Part shown: positions 1 through 7,488 of the stretch, piece by piece
Layout of the letters: every line of letters begins with the position of its first letter
Numbering within the stretch: position 1 is the stretch's first letter
Origin: Pseudoselenomonas ruminantium
GTDB taxonomy: Bacteria > Bacillota > Negativicutes > Selenomonadales > Selenomonadaceae
Direction of reading: 5' to 3'
Assembly (NCBI GenBank): GCA_015058575.1
Contig: SVBZ01000006.1
Coordinates: forward strand, 16,042 to 80,041
Length of the DNA: 64,000 bases
Position numbers and translations under genes: made by a program
Notes under the pieces: generated by a model
Databases searched by the model: none
What the model was told of the DNA's origin: nothing
The model's input: the letters and a program-made list of their open reading frames with translations, nothing else

Positions 1-347
1 GCCAGCTCTTCTGCTTCCTTGACGAGTTGTTTCATGCCCTTGCCCTTCATCGAATCGATGGCCACAGCAGGAATCCCCTGCGCGCGGAAATAGGCAAGCC
101 ATTTTTTCGTACACTGGCTGTCCGCCAGATCTGCCTTGTTGAGTGCAATAAGCCGCGGCTTATCCTTGATGATTTCCGCAAGCATCGGATTGGCCGAACT
201 CGCCGGAATCCGTGCATCCAGCAGCTCGATAACGACATCTACGAGCTTCAAGTTCTCTTCAATCAACCGCTGGGCCTTCTTCATATGTCCTGGGAACCAC
301 TGCAGCGTCGGGATGTCCGTCCGTGCCGCCTTCTCTTTATCCATCAT
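1..347 (-). CDS. rbgA: Ribosome biogenesis GTPase RbgA/YlqF (N-terminal part, cut by window edge)
   Basis: About 115 N-terminal residues are visible. They read MMDKEKAARTDIPTLQWFPG and then HMKKAQR, followed by VDVVIELLDARIPASSANP and LIALNKADL (the G4 NKxD motif placed before G1). This is the circularly permuted GTPase layout of YlqF/RbgA, which acts late in 50S subunit assembly. Known family members are about 280 residues, so the P-loop and C-terminal RNA-binding part lie beyond the left edge. Candidate ATGs are at 353, 347 and 344. GGAGG at 357-361 sits only 3 nt from the first but 9 nt from 347, so 347 is preferred. Family assignment is firm; the symbol is inferred from homology. Confidence 0.88.
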   Translation of the reverse strand, partial: MMDKEKAARTDIPTLQWFPGHMKKAQRLIEENLKLVDVVIELLDARIPASSANPMLAEIIKDKPRLIALNKADLADSQCTKKWLAYFRAQGIPAVAIDSMKGKGMKQLVKEAEEL

Positions 348-395
348 ATCCATAAACCTCCGAATCAAGTTCTCCTTGCAAATGTCAATGTATCT

Positions 396-425
396 ATTAT
401 ACAATACGCTGGCAAGCCTTGTCTG
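396..425 (-). promoter_or_regulatory. Candidate sigma-70 promoter for rbgA
   Basis: On the minus strand there is a perfect TATAAT (396-401) preceded after 18 nt by CAGACA (420-425, four of six matches to TTGACA). It lies about 50 nt upstream of the chosen start. The -10 is strong and the -35 is weak. Confidence 0.45.
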
Positions 426-433
426 CATTTCTG

Positions 434-462
434 ATGACTGACCGGGCAGAATATGATATACT
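434..462 (+). promoter_or_regulatory. Candidate promoter for the CNNM/CBS protein
   Basis: ATGACT (434-439), a 17-nt spacer and TATACT (457-462) lie about 50 nt upstream of the GTG start at 516. The match is moderate. It would be divergent from, and partly interleaved with, the rbgA promoter. Confidence 0.4.
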
Positions 463-515
463 ATAAGCAATTTTAACACTTTATTCTCATTGATCTTTTC
501 ATTGTAAAAAAGGAT

Positions 516-1838
516 GTGTATGTTTCATTGGACAGTTCCCAAGCAGGTTTGTTATTTCTTTTGCTCTTGCTTCTGCTGAGCATCAATGGTTTTTTCTCAC
601 TGATTGAGACGGCCATCACCGAAAGTCACCGCAGCCGTCTCGAACGACTGCAGGAAGACGGCAATCCCGACGCCGAAAATGCACTGGCCATCCTTGAGCA
701 TCCCGAGCAGATGCTCTCGCTGGCGCAGGTCGGCATCACGCTGACCAGCATCCTGACCGGCCTCTGTACTGGCGTATTTTTCGCCCCGGTCGTCGCCGGG
801 CTATTGCCCTTCCTGCCGCAAGCCCATGCCGTTGCTCTCGTCATCAGCATCGTTGCCATGACGTACATTACACTGCTCTTCAGTGAATTCCTGCCGAAAA
901 AAGCAGCGCTTCAGGCACCAGAGCGTGTACTGCTCAAGTACCATCGCATCCTGCGCATCATCACGCGCCTCACCCAGCCGTTCATCACGCTATTATCAGG
1001 CTCAGCCAATCTCATCCTGCTGTTATTCGGCATCAATCCCAAGCACGAGGATACCGTTACCGAGGACGAAGTCAAAGACCTCATCGAGCAGGGTACCGAA
1101 GACGGCACGTTTGAAAAGACCGAGCAAGCCATGGTTGACCGCATCTTCCACATGAGCGACCAGACTGCATACGCACTGATGACACCGCGCACGCAGATGC
1201 TCTGGCTCGACCTTTCTGATTCGCTCAAGCACAACCTGCGGCTGATTCGCGAAACGCCACAGGATATCTTCCCGGTCGGCCGCGACAGCCTCGATGACTT
1301 CTGCGGCATCCTCTATGCCAAAGATCTGCTGAATGCTTCGCTAGAACGCAAAGCCCTCGACCTCTCACTATATATCCGCAAGCCGCTGTTCGTCCCCCGC
1401 TCGATGGAAACTTTCCGCGTACTTGAGCAGTTCCGTGATAGCGGCACGCATGAAGCCATGGTCCTGGATGAATACGGGGGCGTCATCGGCTTCCTCACGC
1501 TTGATGATATCTTGCAGGAAATCATTGGCGAGTCACTTTCGACGAATGAACCCGATCCCGTCCAGCTCACCGTCCGCGATGAAAATTCCTGGCTTGTCGA
1601 TGGCCTTTACTCCATTGACGACTTCAAGGAACGCTTCGATATCGATGCGCTGCCCGATGAAGATCATGACCACTATCAGACCATGGGCGGCTTCCTGACT
1701 TCCTACTTTGGCTACATTCCCAAAGCCGGCGAAAAAAAGGATTGGAATGGCCTTACCTTCGAGGTCGTCGATATGGACCGGGCACGCATCGATAAAATCC
1801 TGATTACCAAGAACCCCAGCCCTGTCACAACCGAATAA
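516..1838 (+). CDS. CNNM/CBS-domain membrane protein (HlyC/CorC-TlyC family)
   Basis: The 440-residue product has the family's order. A DUF21/CNNM membrane domain with four hydrophobic segments covers about residues 8-190. A CBS pair follows (about 205-335, with ALMTPRTQMLWLDL and EAMVLDEYGGVIGFLTLDDIL). A CorC_HlyC transporter-associated domain (about 350-435) closes it. Relatives are implicated in Mg2+/Co2+ homeostasis or efflux; older 'hemolysin' labels are unreliable. The start is ambiguous: GTG 516 lies only 2-3 nt after AAAAAAGG, while an in-frame TTG at 528 would be about 14 nt from it. The gene is a single cistron, divergent from rbgA and ended by a shared terminator. Ion specificity cannot be read from the sequence. 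Confidence 0.88.
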   Translation: MYVSLDSSQAGLLFLLLLLLLSINGFFSLIETAITESHRSRLERLQEDGNPDAENALAILEHPEQMLSLAQVGITLTSILTGLCTGVFFAPVVAGLLPFLPQAHAVALVISIVAMTYITLLFSEFLPKKAALQAPERVLLKYHRILRIITRLTQPFITLLSGSANLILLLFGINPKHEDTVTEDEVKDLIEQGTEDGTFEKTEQAMVDRIFHMSDQTAYALMTPRTQMLWLDLSDSLKHNLRLIRETPQDIFPVGRDSLDDFCGILYAKDLLNASLERKALDLSLYIRKPLFVPRSMETFRVLEQFRDSGTHEAMVLDEYGGVIGFLTLDDILQEIIGESLSTNEPDPVQLTVRDENSWLVDGLYSIDDFKERFDIDALPDEDHDHYQTMGGFLTSYFGYIPKAGEKKDWNGLTFEVVDMDRARIDKILITKNPSPVTTE

Positions 1839-1841
1839 AAC

Positions 1842-1887
1842 AAAAATCCCGTTGCCATGGCCTCCTAGCCACAGCAACGGGATTTTT
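1842..1887. terminator. Bidirectional rho-independent terminator
   Basis: AAAAATCCCGTTGC (1842-1855) pairs perfectly with GCAACGGGATTTTT (1874-1887) around an 18-nt loop. The A/T flanks give a U-run in both directions, so it can end both the CNNM/CBS gene and the leftward P-loop/Asp23 gene. Confidence 0.9.
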
Positions 1888-1891
1888 CTGT

Positions 1892-2725
1892 TCAAGACTG
1901 GACAAACAACGCCTTGACTCGGATATTCACTTCATGTACAACCATGCCAGTCATATACTCCACTGCCTCGCGTACGCTATGCTGTGCCTGAGCGAGCAGC
2001 GTGGGAATATGGTTGCCATAAGTCAGAACCACATCGCATGAAATCTTGAGCCCCAGATCCTCGTCTTTGCGTATAAGGTGCTGCACCTCCATACCACTGA
2101 CTTTGGTAAAGGCCTCCTGCTTCGTGATTACCTGACGGATAATCCCCTTAATGGCATGATCATCGATTTCAAGTTTGCCATAATAACTGAACACCGGGCG
2201 CACAATAGATTTCTCCCCCAGCCGGCGCCGGCGCGTTGACGAACGCTTGAAAAACGTCTGCAACGGGTCCACCAGATAGCCTGAGAAATGCGGCTTGAGC
2301 TCAATCGTAGGAACCGGAATGATATGCTTTCCCTGCTTGAGCCGATAGAACTGCGCCTTTTCCATCTCCTGCTGCGAAGCAACATCCTCGATATGGATGA
2401 TCTTGGCAATCGACGGCAGCCTGAGTGCTTTGGCAATCTTCTGGACCATGTTCTCCGACGTGCCGAGAATCAAGATGCGATGCGGCTTTTCCGCCTCTAT
2501 GGCAGCCCGCACCTCCTCGGCATGTCCCGGCAGGATAAAGATTGCCCGGCGCACAGCCATGATCTTGCTTTGCTCTTTCTTTGCCGAATGACCAGCCAGT
2601 ATCTTGCCATCCTTAATCAAGATGCCATCATCAATGATGGCATCTGCCTTGTTCTCATGCGCAACCACCAGCGCATGATGGCTTTTGCCAGTACCACTGG
2701 GTCCCACCAGTGCGATTACGTTCAT
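1892..2725 (-). CDS. P-loop NTPase fused to an Asp23/Gls24-like domain
   Basis: The 277-residue protein starts with a Walker A loop, GPSGTGKS (residues 8-15), followed by VVAHENKADAIIDDGILIKDG. From about residue 175 to the end it resembles Asp23/Gls24 (DUF322) envelope-stress proteins (SGMEVQHLIRKDEDLGLKIS, then VREAVEYMTGMVVHEVNIRV). Asp23 proteins in Firmicutes are usually 110-160 residues and lack an NTPase part. The nucleotide-binding half suggests a regulatory or scaffold role, but no function is established from sequence. AGGAG lies 8 nt upstream of ATG 2725. The gene sits 15 nt after the PHP gene and is probably cotranscribed with it. No signal peptide is visible, so it is probably cytoplasmic. 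Confidence 0.7.
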   Translation of the reverse strand: MNVIALVGPSGTGKSHHALVVAHENKADAIIDDGILIKDGKILAGHSAKKEQSKIMAVRRAIFILPGHAEEVRAAIEAEKPHRILILGTSENMVQKIAKALRLPSIAKIIHIEDVASQQEMEKAQFYRLKQGKHIIPVPTIELKPHFSGYLVDPLQTFFKRSSTRRRRLGEKSIVRPVFSYYGKLEIDDHAIKGIIRQVITKQEAFTKVSGMEVQHLIRKDEDLGLKISCDVVLTYGNHIPTLLAQAQHSVREAVEYMTGMVVHEVNIRVKALFVQS

Positions 2726-2740
2726 GCTCTACACTCCTGT

Positions 2741-3574
2741 TTAGCCCAGTTTCTGCTCCGGGCGGTAAAATTTCTCTGCCCAGCTGTCTTCAATCGTAAA
2801 AATGCCGAGTTCCTGCGGATAACGCGTCGGAAACCCATGAAAATCCGACCCTCCTGACACCATAAGACCGAACTCCTCAGCCATGGCCAGATAGCGGCCC
2901 GTCTCCTCCGCATTATGCTGCGGATAAAACGCCTCGATTCCTTCAATACCACGCTGGCAAAGCTCACGCACCAGCTCATCGTCTCCCACAAGTTTCGGAT
3001 GCGCCAGTACCGGTGTGCCGCCAGCTCCTTTGATGATCGCGATGATTTCTTCAACTTCCAGATGATAGTGCGGCACATAAGCCGGCTGCCCCTTGCTAAG
3101 GACAGCCTCAAAGGCCTCCCGCACAGAGGAAAAATATCCCTTCTTGACCAATACGCGGCCAATATGCGACCGGCTGATCGACTTGCTGGTCCCGGCAATT
3201 GCCAGGACATCGGCTTCGGTAATCGCATAGCCTAAAGCCCGCAGCTTCTCTATCATCTCTGAGAATCTGCTCCAGCGTCCCTCCGTCACATCATTGAGCT
3301 TATCCGCCAGGCCTCGATAGTAAATATCGATATTGTAACCCAGTATATGGATTTCTCTGGTCGGATGATGCGCACTGAACTCTATCCCCGGGATTATGCG
3401 AATCCCGCGGGCTGGATAATGACCATTCTCGTATAAATCGACGATGCCTTCTACCGTATCATGGTCCGTAATGGCCATATAGGTAAGGCCGGCTGTCTTT
3501 GCGGCTGCTACGAGCTCTTCCGGCGTCAGTTTGCCATCCGAAAAAGTCGTATGCATATGCAAATCACTTGGCAT
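2741..3574 (-). CDS. PHP-domain phosphoesterase (RNase AM/YciV-TrpH type)
   Basis: The 277-residue product opens with the PHP metal-binding signature DLHMHTTFSDG (His6, His8), continues with ITDHDTVEG, and ends with SGGSDFHGF. These motifs supply the metal ligands of the PHP phosphoesterase fold. The length and the inserted helical region (about 110-190) match the YciV/TrpH group, whose members hydrolyse 3',5'-nucleoside bisphosphates or trim RNA 5' ends. GGAG lies about 9 nt before ATG 3574. The gene lies between spoVS and the P-loop/Asp23 gene, all leftward. Substrate is inferred from the family, not shown. Confidence 0.83.
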   Translation of the reverse strand: MPSDLHMHTTFSDGKLTPEELVAAAKTAGLTYMAITDHDTVEGIVDLYENGHYPARGIRIIPGIEFSAHHPTREIHILGYNIDIYYRGLADKLNDVTEGRWSRFSEMIEKLRALGYAITEADVLAIAGTSKSISRSHIGRVLVKKGYFSSVREAFEAVLSKGQPAYVPHYHLEVEEIIAIIKGAGGTPVLAHPKLVGDDELVRELCQRGIEGIEAFYPQHNAEETGRYLAMAEEFGLMVSGGSDFHGFPTRYPQELGIFTIEDSWAEKFYRPEQKLG

Positions 3575-3599
3575 TCGGATCCACTCCTATACTCTATAC

Positions 3600-3860
3600 T
3601 CAGCGCGGCTCGACGATCAGTTTGATAGCGGTACGTTCTTCCCCGTCAATCTTGATATCCGTGAAAGCCGGAATGCAAATGAGGTCGATTCCATGCGGCG
3701 CCACGAATCCACGGGCAATAGCCACTGCCTTGACCGCTTGATTAAGAGCCCCGGCACCGATTGCCTGCATCTCAGCACTGCCGCTTTCACGCAGTACACC
3801 AGCCAGAGCGCCTGCCACTGAGTTTGGATTCGACTTTGCAGATACCTTTAGAATTTCCAT
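3600..3860 (-). CDS. spoVS: Stage V sporulation protein S (SpoVS) family
   Basis: The 86-residue product (MEILKVSAKSNPNSVAGAL, then GAGALNQAVKAVAIARGF) is a full-length SpoVS/Alba-like protein; this is the usual family size. In Bacillus it affects late sporulation, and relatives in non-sporulators are thought to bind nucleic acid. ATG 3860 is preferred because AGAGGA lies 10 nt upstream; an in-frame GTG three codons earlier lies only 1 nt from that site. The gene is downstream of ymdB in the rny-ymdB-spoVS arrangement found in several Firmicutes. It does not prove sporulation. Confidence 0.92.
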   Translation of the reverse strand: MEILKVSAKSNPNSVAGALAGVLRESGSAEMQAIGAGALNQAVKAVAIARGFVAPHGIDLICIPAFTDIKIDGEERTAIKLIVEPR

Positions 3861-3963
3861 GTTCAGCACGTCCTCTCAACAAAAACACTACATCAACAAA
3901 TTGTGTATATCCTGTAGTCAAAACTTACTGTTACTAGGAAGAGTATTCGGCAAAAGACTGCAA

Positions 3964-3984
3964 AGTCCTTCTTTTTTCTATAAA
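3964..3984 (-). terminator. Weak hairpin after ymdB, possible terminator
   Basis: On the minus strand AAGGACT and AGTCTTT form a 7-bp stem with a TTGC loop, ending in a short U-run. It lies about 17 nt past the ymdB stop and could attenuate read-through into spoVS. The stem is short and includes a wobble pair. Confidence 0.35.
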
Positions 3985-4000
3985 CTAAAGTATTTTCAGC

Positions 4001-4783
4001 TTACTCCTCGGTAATGAAAATACGCTCGATTCCCGTCGTCCGGTTCGTCGCATCATCGATGTCAACGATTACGGCCGAATAAACCTGCGGGCCCTTCTCT
4101 TCGAGATCGAACCGACAAGGCATAGCCGTCGTGAACTTGCGCAGGATGATCTCGGTCTTGACGCCGAGCACAGAATTCCACGGCCCTGTCATCCCCAGAT
4201 CCGTGATATAGGCTGTCCCCTGCGGCAATAAGCGCGCATCAGCCGTCTGGATATGCGTATGTGTACCGACAACGCCATTGACACGCCCATCGAGATACCA
4301 CCCCATCGCCATTTTCTCAGAGGTTGTCTCCGCATGGAAATCCAGGAATATGATATCACACTCCCGCTTGATTTCATGCAGGATGTCCTCCACCTTCTGG
4401 AACGGGCAGTCAAGTGCCGGCATAAACGCCCGGCCCGAAAGATTGATAACACCGATATTCTTAGCCTTGAACGGATAGATACACCACCCTTTGCCCGGTG
4501 TTCCCTCCGGATAGTTGGCCGGCCGGATCAAAAACGGCTCCTGGTCGATAAACTCCAGGACATCTTTCTTATCCCAAACATGGTTGCCCGATGTAACGAT
4601 GTCAGCTCCCGCATGATAAAGCTCATCAAGCGACTTGCGCGAAAAGCCCTTGCCGCCAGCGGAATTCTCCCCATTGACGATAACTACATCGATACCCTTC
4701 TCCTGACGGAGTTTCGGCGTATACAACTGGAATGCCTTACGGCCTGGACGGCCGACGACATCACCTGTCAACATTACTCGCAC
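4001..4783 (-). CDS. ymdB: YmdB-family metallophosphoesterase
   Basis: The 260-residue product (MRVMLTGDVVGRPGR) matches the YmdB (TIGR00282) family in length and motifs: Asp8 in GDVVG, NGENSAGGKG (37-46), SGNHVWD (Asn67, His68), LDFHAE, GTHTHIQT and a C-terminal ITDLGMTGP. These are the di-iron ligands of a phosphodiesterase that hydrolyses 2',3'-cyclic nucleotides in Bacillus. The start is GTG at 4783 with GGAGG 10 nt upstream; a later in-frame ATG (4774) would remove residues before the metal site. It lies downstream of rny and one unknown gene, consistent with a link to RNA turnover. Confidence 0.93.
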   Translation of the reverse strand: MRVMLTGDVVGRPGRKAFQLYTPKLRQEKGIDVVIVNGENSAGGKGFSRKSLDELYHAGADIVTSGNHVWDKKDVLEFIDQEPFLIRPANYPEGTPGKGWCIYPFKAKNIGVINLSGRAFMPALDCPFQKVEDILHEIKRECDIIFLDFHAETTSEKMAMGWYLDGRVNGVVGTHTHIQTADARLLPQGTAYITDLGMTGPWNSVLGVKTEIILRKFTTAMPCRFDLEEKGPQVYSAVIVDIDDATNRTTGIERIFITEE

Positions 4784-4811
4784 GATTGTACTTCCTCCTC
4801 CCGCTGATGAT

Positions 4812-5357
4812 TCAGCGGTTATATACTACGACCCGGTCCCGGTCGCGAATCCCAATGAGCTGCTCACGGATCTTATACGCTTGATGCTGATCCAGCAGCT
4901 GATCGAGGACGGCACTCTGCGCATCAGCAAAATCCGGCTCAAGCTGATCCAGCGAATGCTTATCGCGCCTAAGCCTGCTGCCAAACGTCTCTTGGAACAG
5001 CGCGGTAATCAGCGTGAGTTCGCCACGCGTCAAAGTCACCAGCTGCCGATGGATATGAACCGTCATCAGATTGCCGAAGCTCTCTGCCTCCGCAGCCATC
5101 CACACCTGACTGCCCGAATCCAGCTCATGATAAGCCTGCAAGCTATCATCAAGCAGTTTGACAAATGGTTCCAGCTCCTGCTTATCCGCCTTACCCTCGA
5201 TGACAAAGTCCATGACCATTTCCGTATTTTCGGGCTCATAGGTAACTGACTCAATCTCCGGGTAACAGACGAGAATGGACGCCAGCAGCTGTATGCCGGT
5301 TTTATCACTTGACTGCTTTCCCACTGCCTGTTTCATCAAATCCTTGAATCTGAACAT
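4812..5357 (-). CDS. Conserved hypothetical protein between rny and ymdB
   Basis: This 181-residue soluble, acidic protein (MFRFKDLMKQAVGKQSSDKTG, then ILVCYPEIESVTYEPENTEM) matches no family I recognise. It has no signal peptide, membrane segment, cysteine cluster or obvious catalytic motif. The second half is helical (LTRGELTLITALFQETFGSR) and ends IRDRDRVVVYNR. It has a good SD (AGAGGA) before ATG 5357 and starts 28 nt upstream of ymdB. Its position inside rny-ymdB-spoVS suggests a partner in RNA turnover or morphology control, which is inference by context only. Confidence 0.75.
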   Translation of the reverse strand: MFRFKDLMKQAVGKQSSDKTGIQLLASILVCYPEIESVTYEPENTEMVMDFVIEGKADKQELEPFVKLLDDSLQAYHELDSGSQVWMAAEAESFGNLMTVHIHRQLVTLTRGELTLITALFQETFGSRLRRDKHSLDQLEPDFADAQSAVLDQLLDQHQAYKIREQLIGIRDRDRVVVYNR

Positions 5358-5381
5358 AGTCTGTCCTCTTATAGGTAGAAT

Positions 5382-5410
5382 GGGGATGCAGAGCCAAGCC
5401 CTGCATCCCC
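5382..5410 (-). other. Intercistronic hairpin downstream of rny
   Basis: GGGGATGCAG (5382-5391) and CTGCATCCCC (5401-5410) form a perfect 10-bp stem with a 9-nt loop between the rny stop and the next gene. On the transcribed strand no U-run follows, so it is more likely an mRNA-stabilising or partial attenuating element than a full terminator. Confidence 0.6.
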
Positions 5411-5428
5411 AGATCTTTTATTCCTTGC

Positions 5429-6973
5429 TTATTTCGCATAATCGACGACGCGCGTCTCGCGGATAACCGTAGCCTTGATCTGGCCCGGATACTCGAGCTC
5501 GTCCTCGATTTTCTTGACGATATCATGTGCCAAAGCAGCTGCCTCAGCATCATCCACCTTGTCCGGCTTGACCATGACGCGAATCTCGCGGCCAGCCTGG
5601 ATGGCAAAGCAACGCTCAACGCCGTCATAAGACTCAGCGATTTCCTCAAGGCGTTTGAGGCGCTTGAGATACGACTCAAGGCTCTCACGGCGTGCGCCAG
5701 GTCTGGCAGCCGATACAGCATCAGCTGCTGCGACGAGTACAGCCTCAACGCTTGTCGCTTCAACATCCCCATGATGCGAAGCGATGCAGTTGATGACATC
5801 CTTGGACTCACGGAATTTATGCGCCAAATCCGCACCGATTGTCGTATGCGAGCCTTCGACCTCGCGGTCAATAGCTTTGCCGATATCGTGCAGCAAGCCG
5901 CCACGCTTTGCCAGCGTGACATCGCAGCCCAACTCCGATGCCATGACACCAGCCAGATGCGCAACCTCAATCGAATGGTTGAGGACATTCTGCCCATAAC
6001 TCGTGCGATAGCGCAAACGGCCGAGCATCTTCACGAGCTCCGGATGGATGCCGTGGACCCCCGTATCAAACGTCGCCTGCTCACCAGCCTCTTTGATGCG
6101 CTGGTCAACTTCGCGCTTGGCTTTCTCGACCATTTCCTCGATGCGGGCCGGATGGATGCGGCCATCCTGGATCAGTTTCTCCAGGGCAATACGTGCCACC
6201 TCACGGCGCACTGGATCGAAGCCCGACAGGATAACTGCCTCCGGCGTATCATCGATGATGAGGTCAACGCCCGTCATCGTCTCCAATGTACGGATATTGC
6301 GGCCCTCACGGCCGATGATACGGCCCTTCATCTCATCGTTCGGCAGCGCGACAACCGATACCGTCGTCTCAGCGACATGATCTGCTGCACAGCGCTGGAT
6401 AGCCTGGCTCAGGATATCCTGTGCTTTCTTGTCACACTCATCTTTCATCTGTTGCTCATATTCTTTGATTTTCATGGCCTTTTCGTGCTTGAGCTCTTCC
6501 TCAGCTTCAGCCATGAGCATCGTCCGCGCTTCCTCTGCCGTCAGGCTCGAGATGCGTTCGAGTTCTGCCTTCTGCTTCTCATGCATCTCATCCACAGCCT
6601 GCTGGCTCTTGTCAAGACGCGACTCCTTGCGTGAGAGCGCCTCTTCCTTCTTTTCGATGGAATCGAGCTTGCGGTCGAGATTCTCTTCCTTCTGCACCAC
6701 ACGGCGCTCCTGGCGCTGAATCTCGCTGCGGCGCTCCTTCGTATCGCGATCGAGCTCCTGACGCAGACGATGGATATCTTCCTTCGCCTCCAGCAGGGCC
6801 TCTTTCTTCTTGGTTTCGCCTTTTTCTTCTGCGTCTGCTACAATGCGTTTTGCTTCTTCTTCAGCGGAGCCAATCTGCGCCTCTGCCGTACGTTTACGGG
6901 CAATATAGCCGATAGTGACACCGATGATAGCTGCAACTATTACCGCTACTATTTCGATAACGATAATACTCAC
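5429..6973 (-). CDS. rny: Ribonuclease Y
   Basis: The 514-residue product has the complete RNase Y layout. An N-terminal membrane anchor ([21 protein letters not shown]) is followed by a long charged coiled coil (about 25-190). A KH domain comes next ([20 protein letters not shown]), then an HD domain ([13 protein letters not shown] and [11 protein letters not shown]). It is a membrane-tethered endoribonuclease that starts mRNA decay. The start is unusual: the only in-frame initiator near the SD is GTG at 6971-6973, with AGAGG just 2 nt away, so translation may be weak or may use a nearby non-standard codon. It leads the cluster with the unknown gene and ymdB. Confidence 0.95.
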   Translation of the reverse strand: MSIIVIEIVAVIVAAIIGVTIGYIARKRTAEAQIGSAEEEAKRIVADAEEKGETKKKEALLEAKEDIHRLRQELDRDTKERRSEIQRQERRVVQKEENLDRKLDSIEKKEEALSRKESRLDKSQQAVDEMHEKQKAELERISSLTAEEARTMLMAEAEEELKHEKAMKIKEYEQQMKDECDKKAQDILSQAIQRCAADHVAETTVSVVALPNDEMKGRIIGREGRNIRTLETMTGVDLIIDDTPEAVILSGFDPVRREVARIALEKLIQDGRIHPARIEEMVEKAKREVDQRIKEAGEQATFDTGVHGIHPELVKMLGRLRYRTSYGQNVLNHSIEVAHLAGVMASELGCDVTLAKRGGLLHDIGKAIDREVEGSHTTIGADLAHKFRESKDVINCIASHHGDVEATSVEAVLVAAADAVSAARPGARRESLESYLKRLKRLEEIAESYDGVERCFAIQAGREIRVMVKPDKVDDAEAAALAHDIVKKIEDELEYPGQIKATVIRETRVVDYAK

Positions 6974-7043
6974 CCCCTCTTGTTTTATTTGCTTTTTATG
7001 CAGGATTGATTGTCGGATAGTTCATACATAACTATACCCTATT

Positions 7044-7072
7044 ATTTTAATGTTTTTCCGATACAGTGTCAA
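7044..7072 (-). promoter_or_regulatory. Strong sigma-70 promoter for rny
   Basis: On the minus strand TTGACA (7067-7072), a 17-nt spacer and TAAAAT (7044-7049) lie about 70 nt upstream of the rny start. Consensus -35 and near-consensus -10 at ideal spacing. Confidence 0.75.
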
Positions 7073-7155
7073 GAAATCCTAGTCAAATCGCAACGGATGC
7101 GGTAAAATTAAAAATATGTGCGAATACGCAAGAATTCAACTGGGGGAATCCATAT

Positions 7156-7446
7156 ATGCTGAAATGTTCAGAATGCAGCCGCGACCTTGAGGAAAAGGAC
7201 GCGCTCGTCCACACGACCGAAGACGGCCAGCGCAAGGTAATCTGCCCGGAGTGCTTTGAACGGCTGACCGGTGTCGACTATAAGACCTTTGCCTACCGCA
7301 AGGAAAATGCCAAGCAGACCATGTTTGCCGTACTCTTCTGCCTCGCTGCCACGGCCTACGCCTGGTACGACAAAGGCTGGCTATGGGGTGCCGGCGGCAT
7401 CGTCCTTACCATCCTCGTTTATCTCTTTTCAAGCAAGACCCGTTAA
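7156..7446 (+). CDS. Small zinc-ribbon membrane protein
   Basis: The product is 96 residues. The N-terminus is a four-cysteine ribbon (MLKCSECSRDL, then VICPECFERL), likely binding zinc. The C-terminus has two hydrophobic segments (MFAVLFCLAATAYAWY and LWGAGGIVLTILVYLF) separated by a short charged turn. GGGGG lies about 9 nt upstream of ATG 7156. An earlier in-frame start would add about 30 residues without an SD and is rejected. The gene is monocistronic, divergent from rny, and ends at a terminator. Role unknown; the ribbon plus hairpin-membrane form suggests a small regulatory or assembly factor. Confidence 0.75.
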   Translation: MLKCSECSRDLEEKDALVHTTEDGQRKVICPECFERLTGVDYKTFAYRKENAKQTMFAVLFCLAATAYAWYDKGWLWGAGGIVLTILVYLFSSKTR

Positions 7447-7449
7447 CAG

Positions 7450-7488
7450 AAGAGCCTGACGGCTAATGGATAACCGTCAGGCTCTTTT
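7450..7488. terminator. Bidirectional rho-independent terminator
   Basis: AAGAGCCTGACGG (7450-7462) and CCGTCAGGCTCTT (7474-7486) form a perfect 13-bp stem with an 11-nt loop, followed by Ts on the plus strand. It serves the zinc-ribbon gene and abuts the stop of the leftward kinase gene. Confidence 0.9.
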
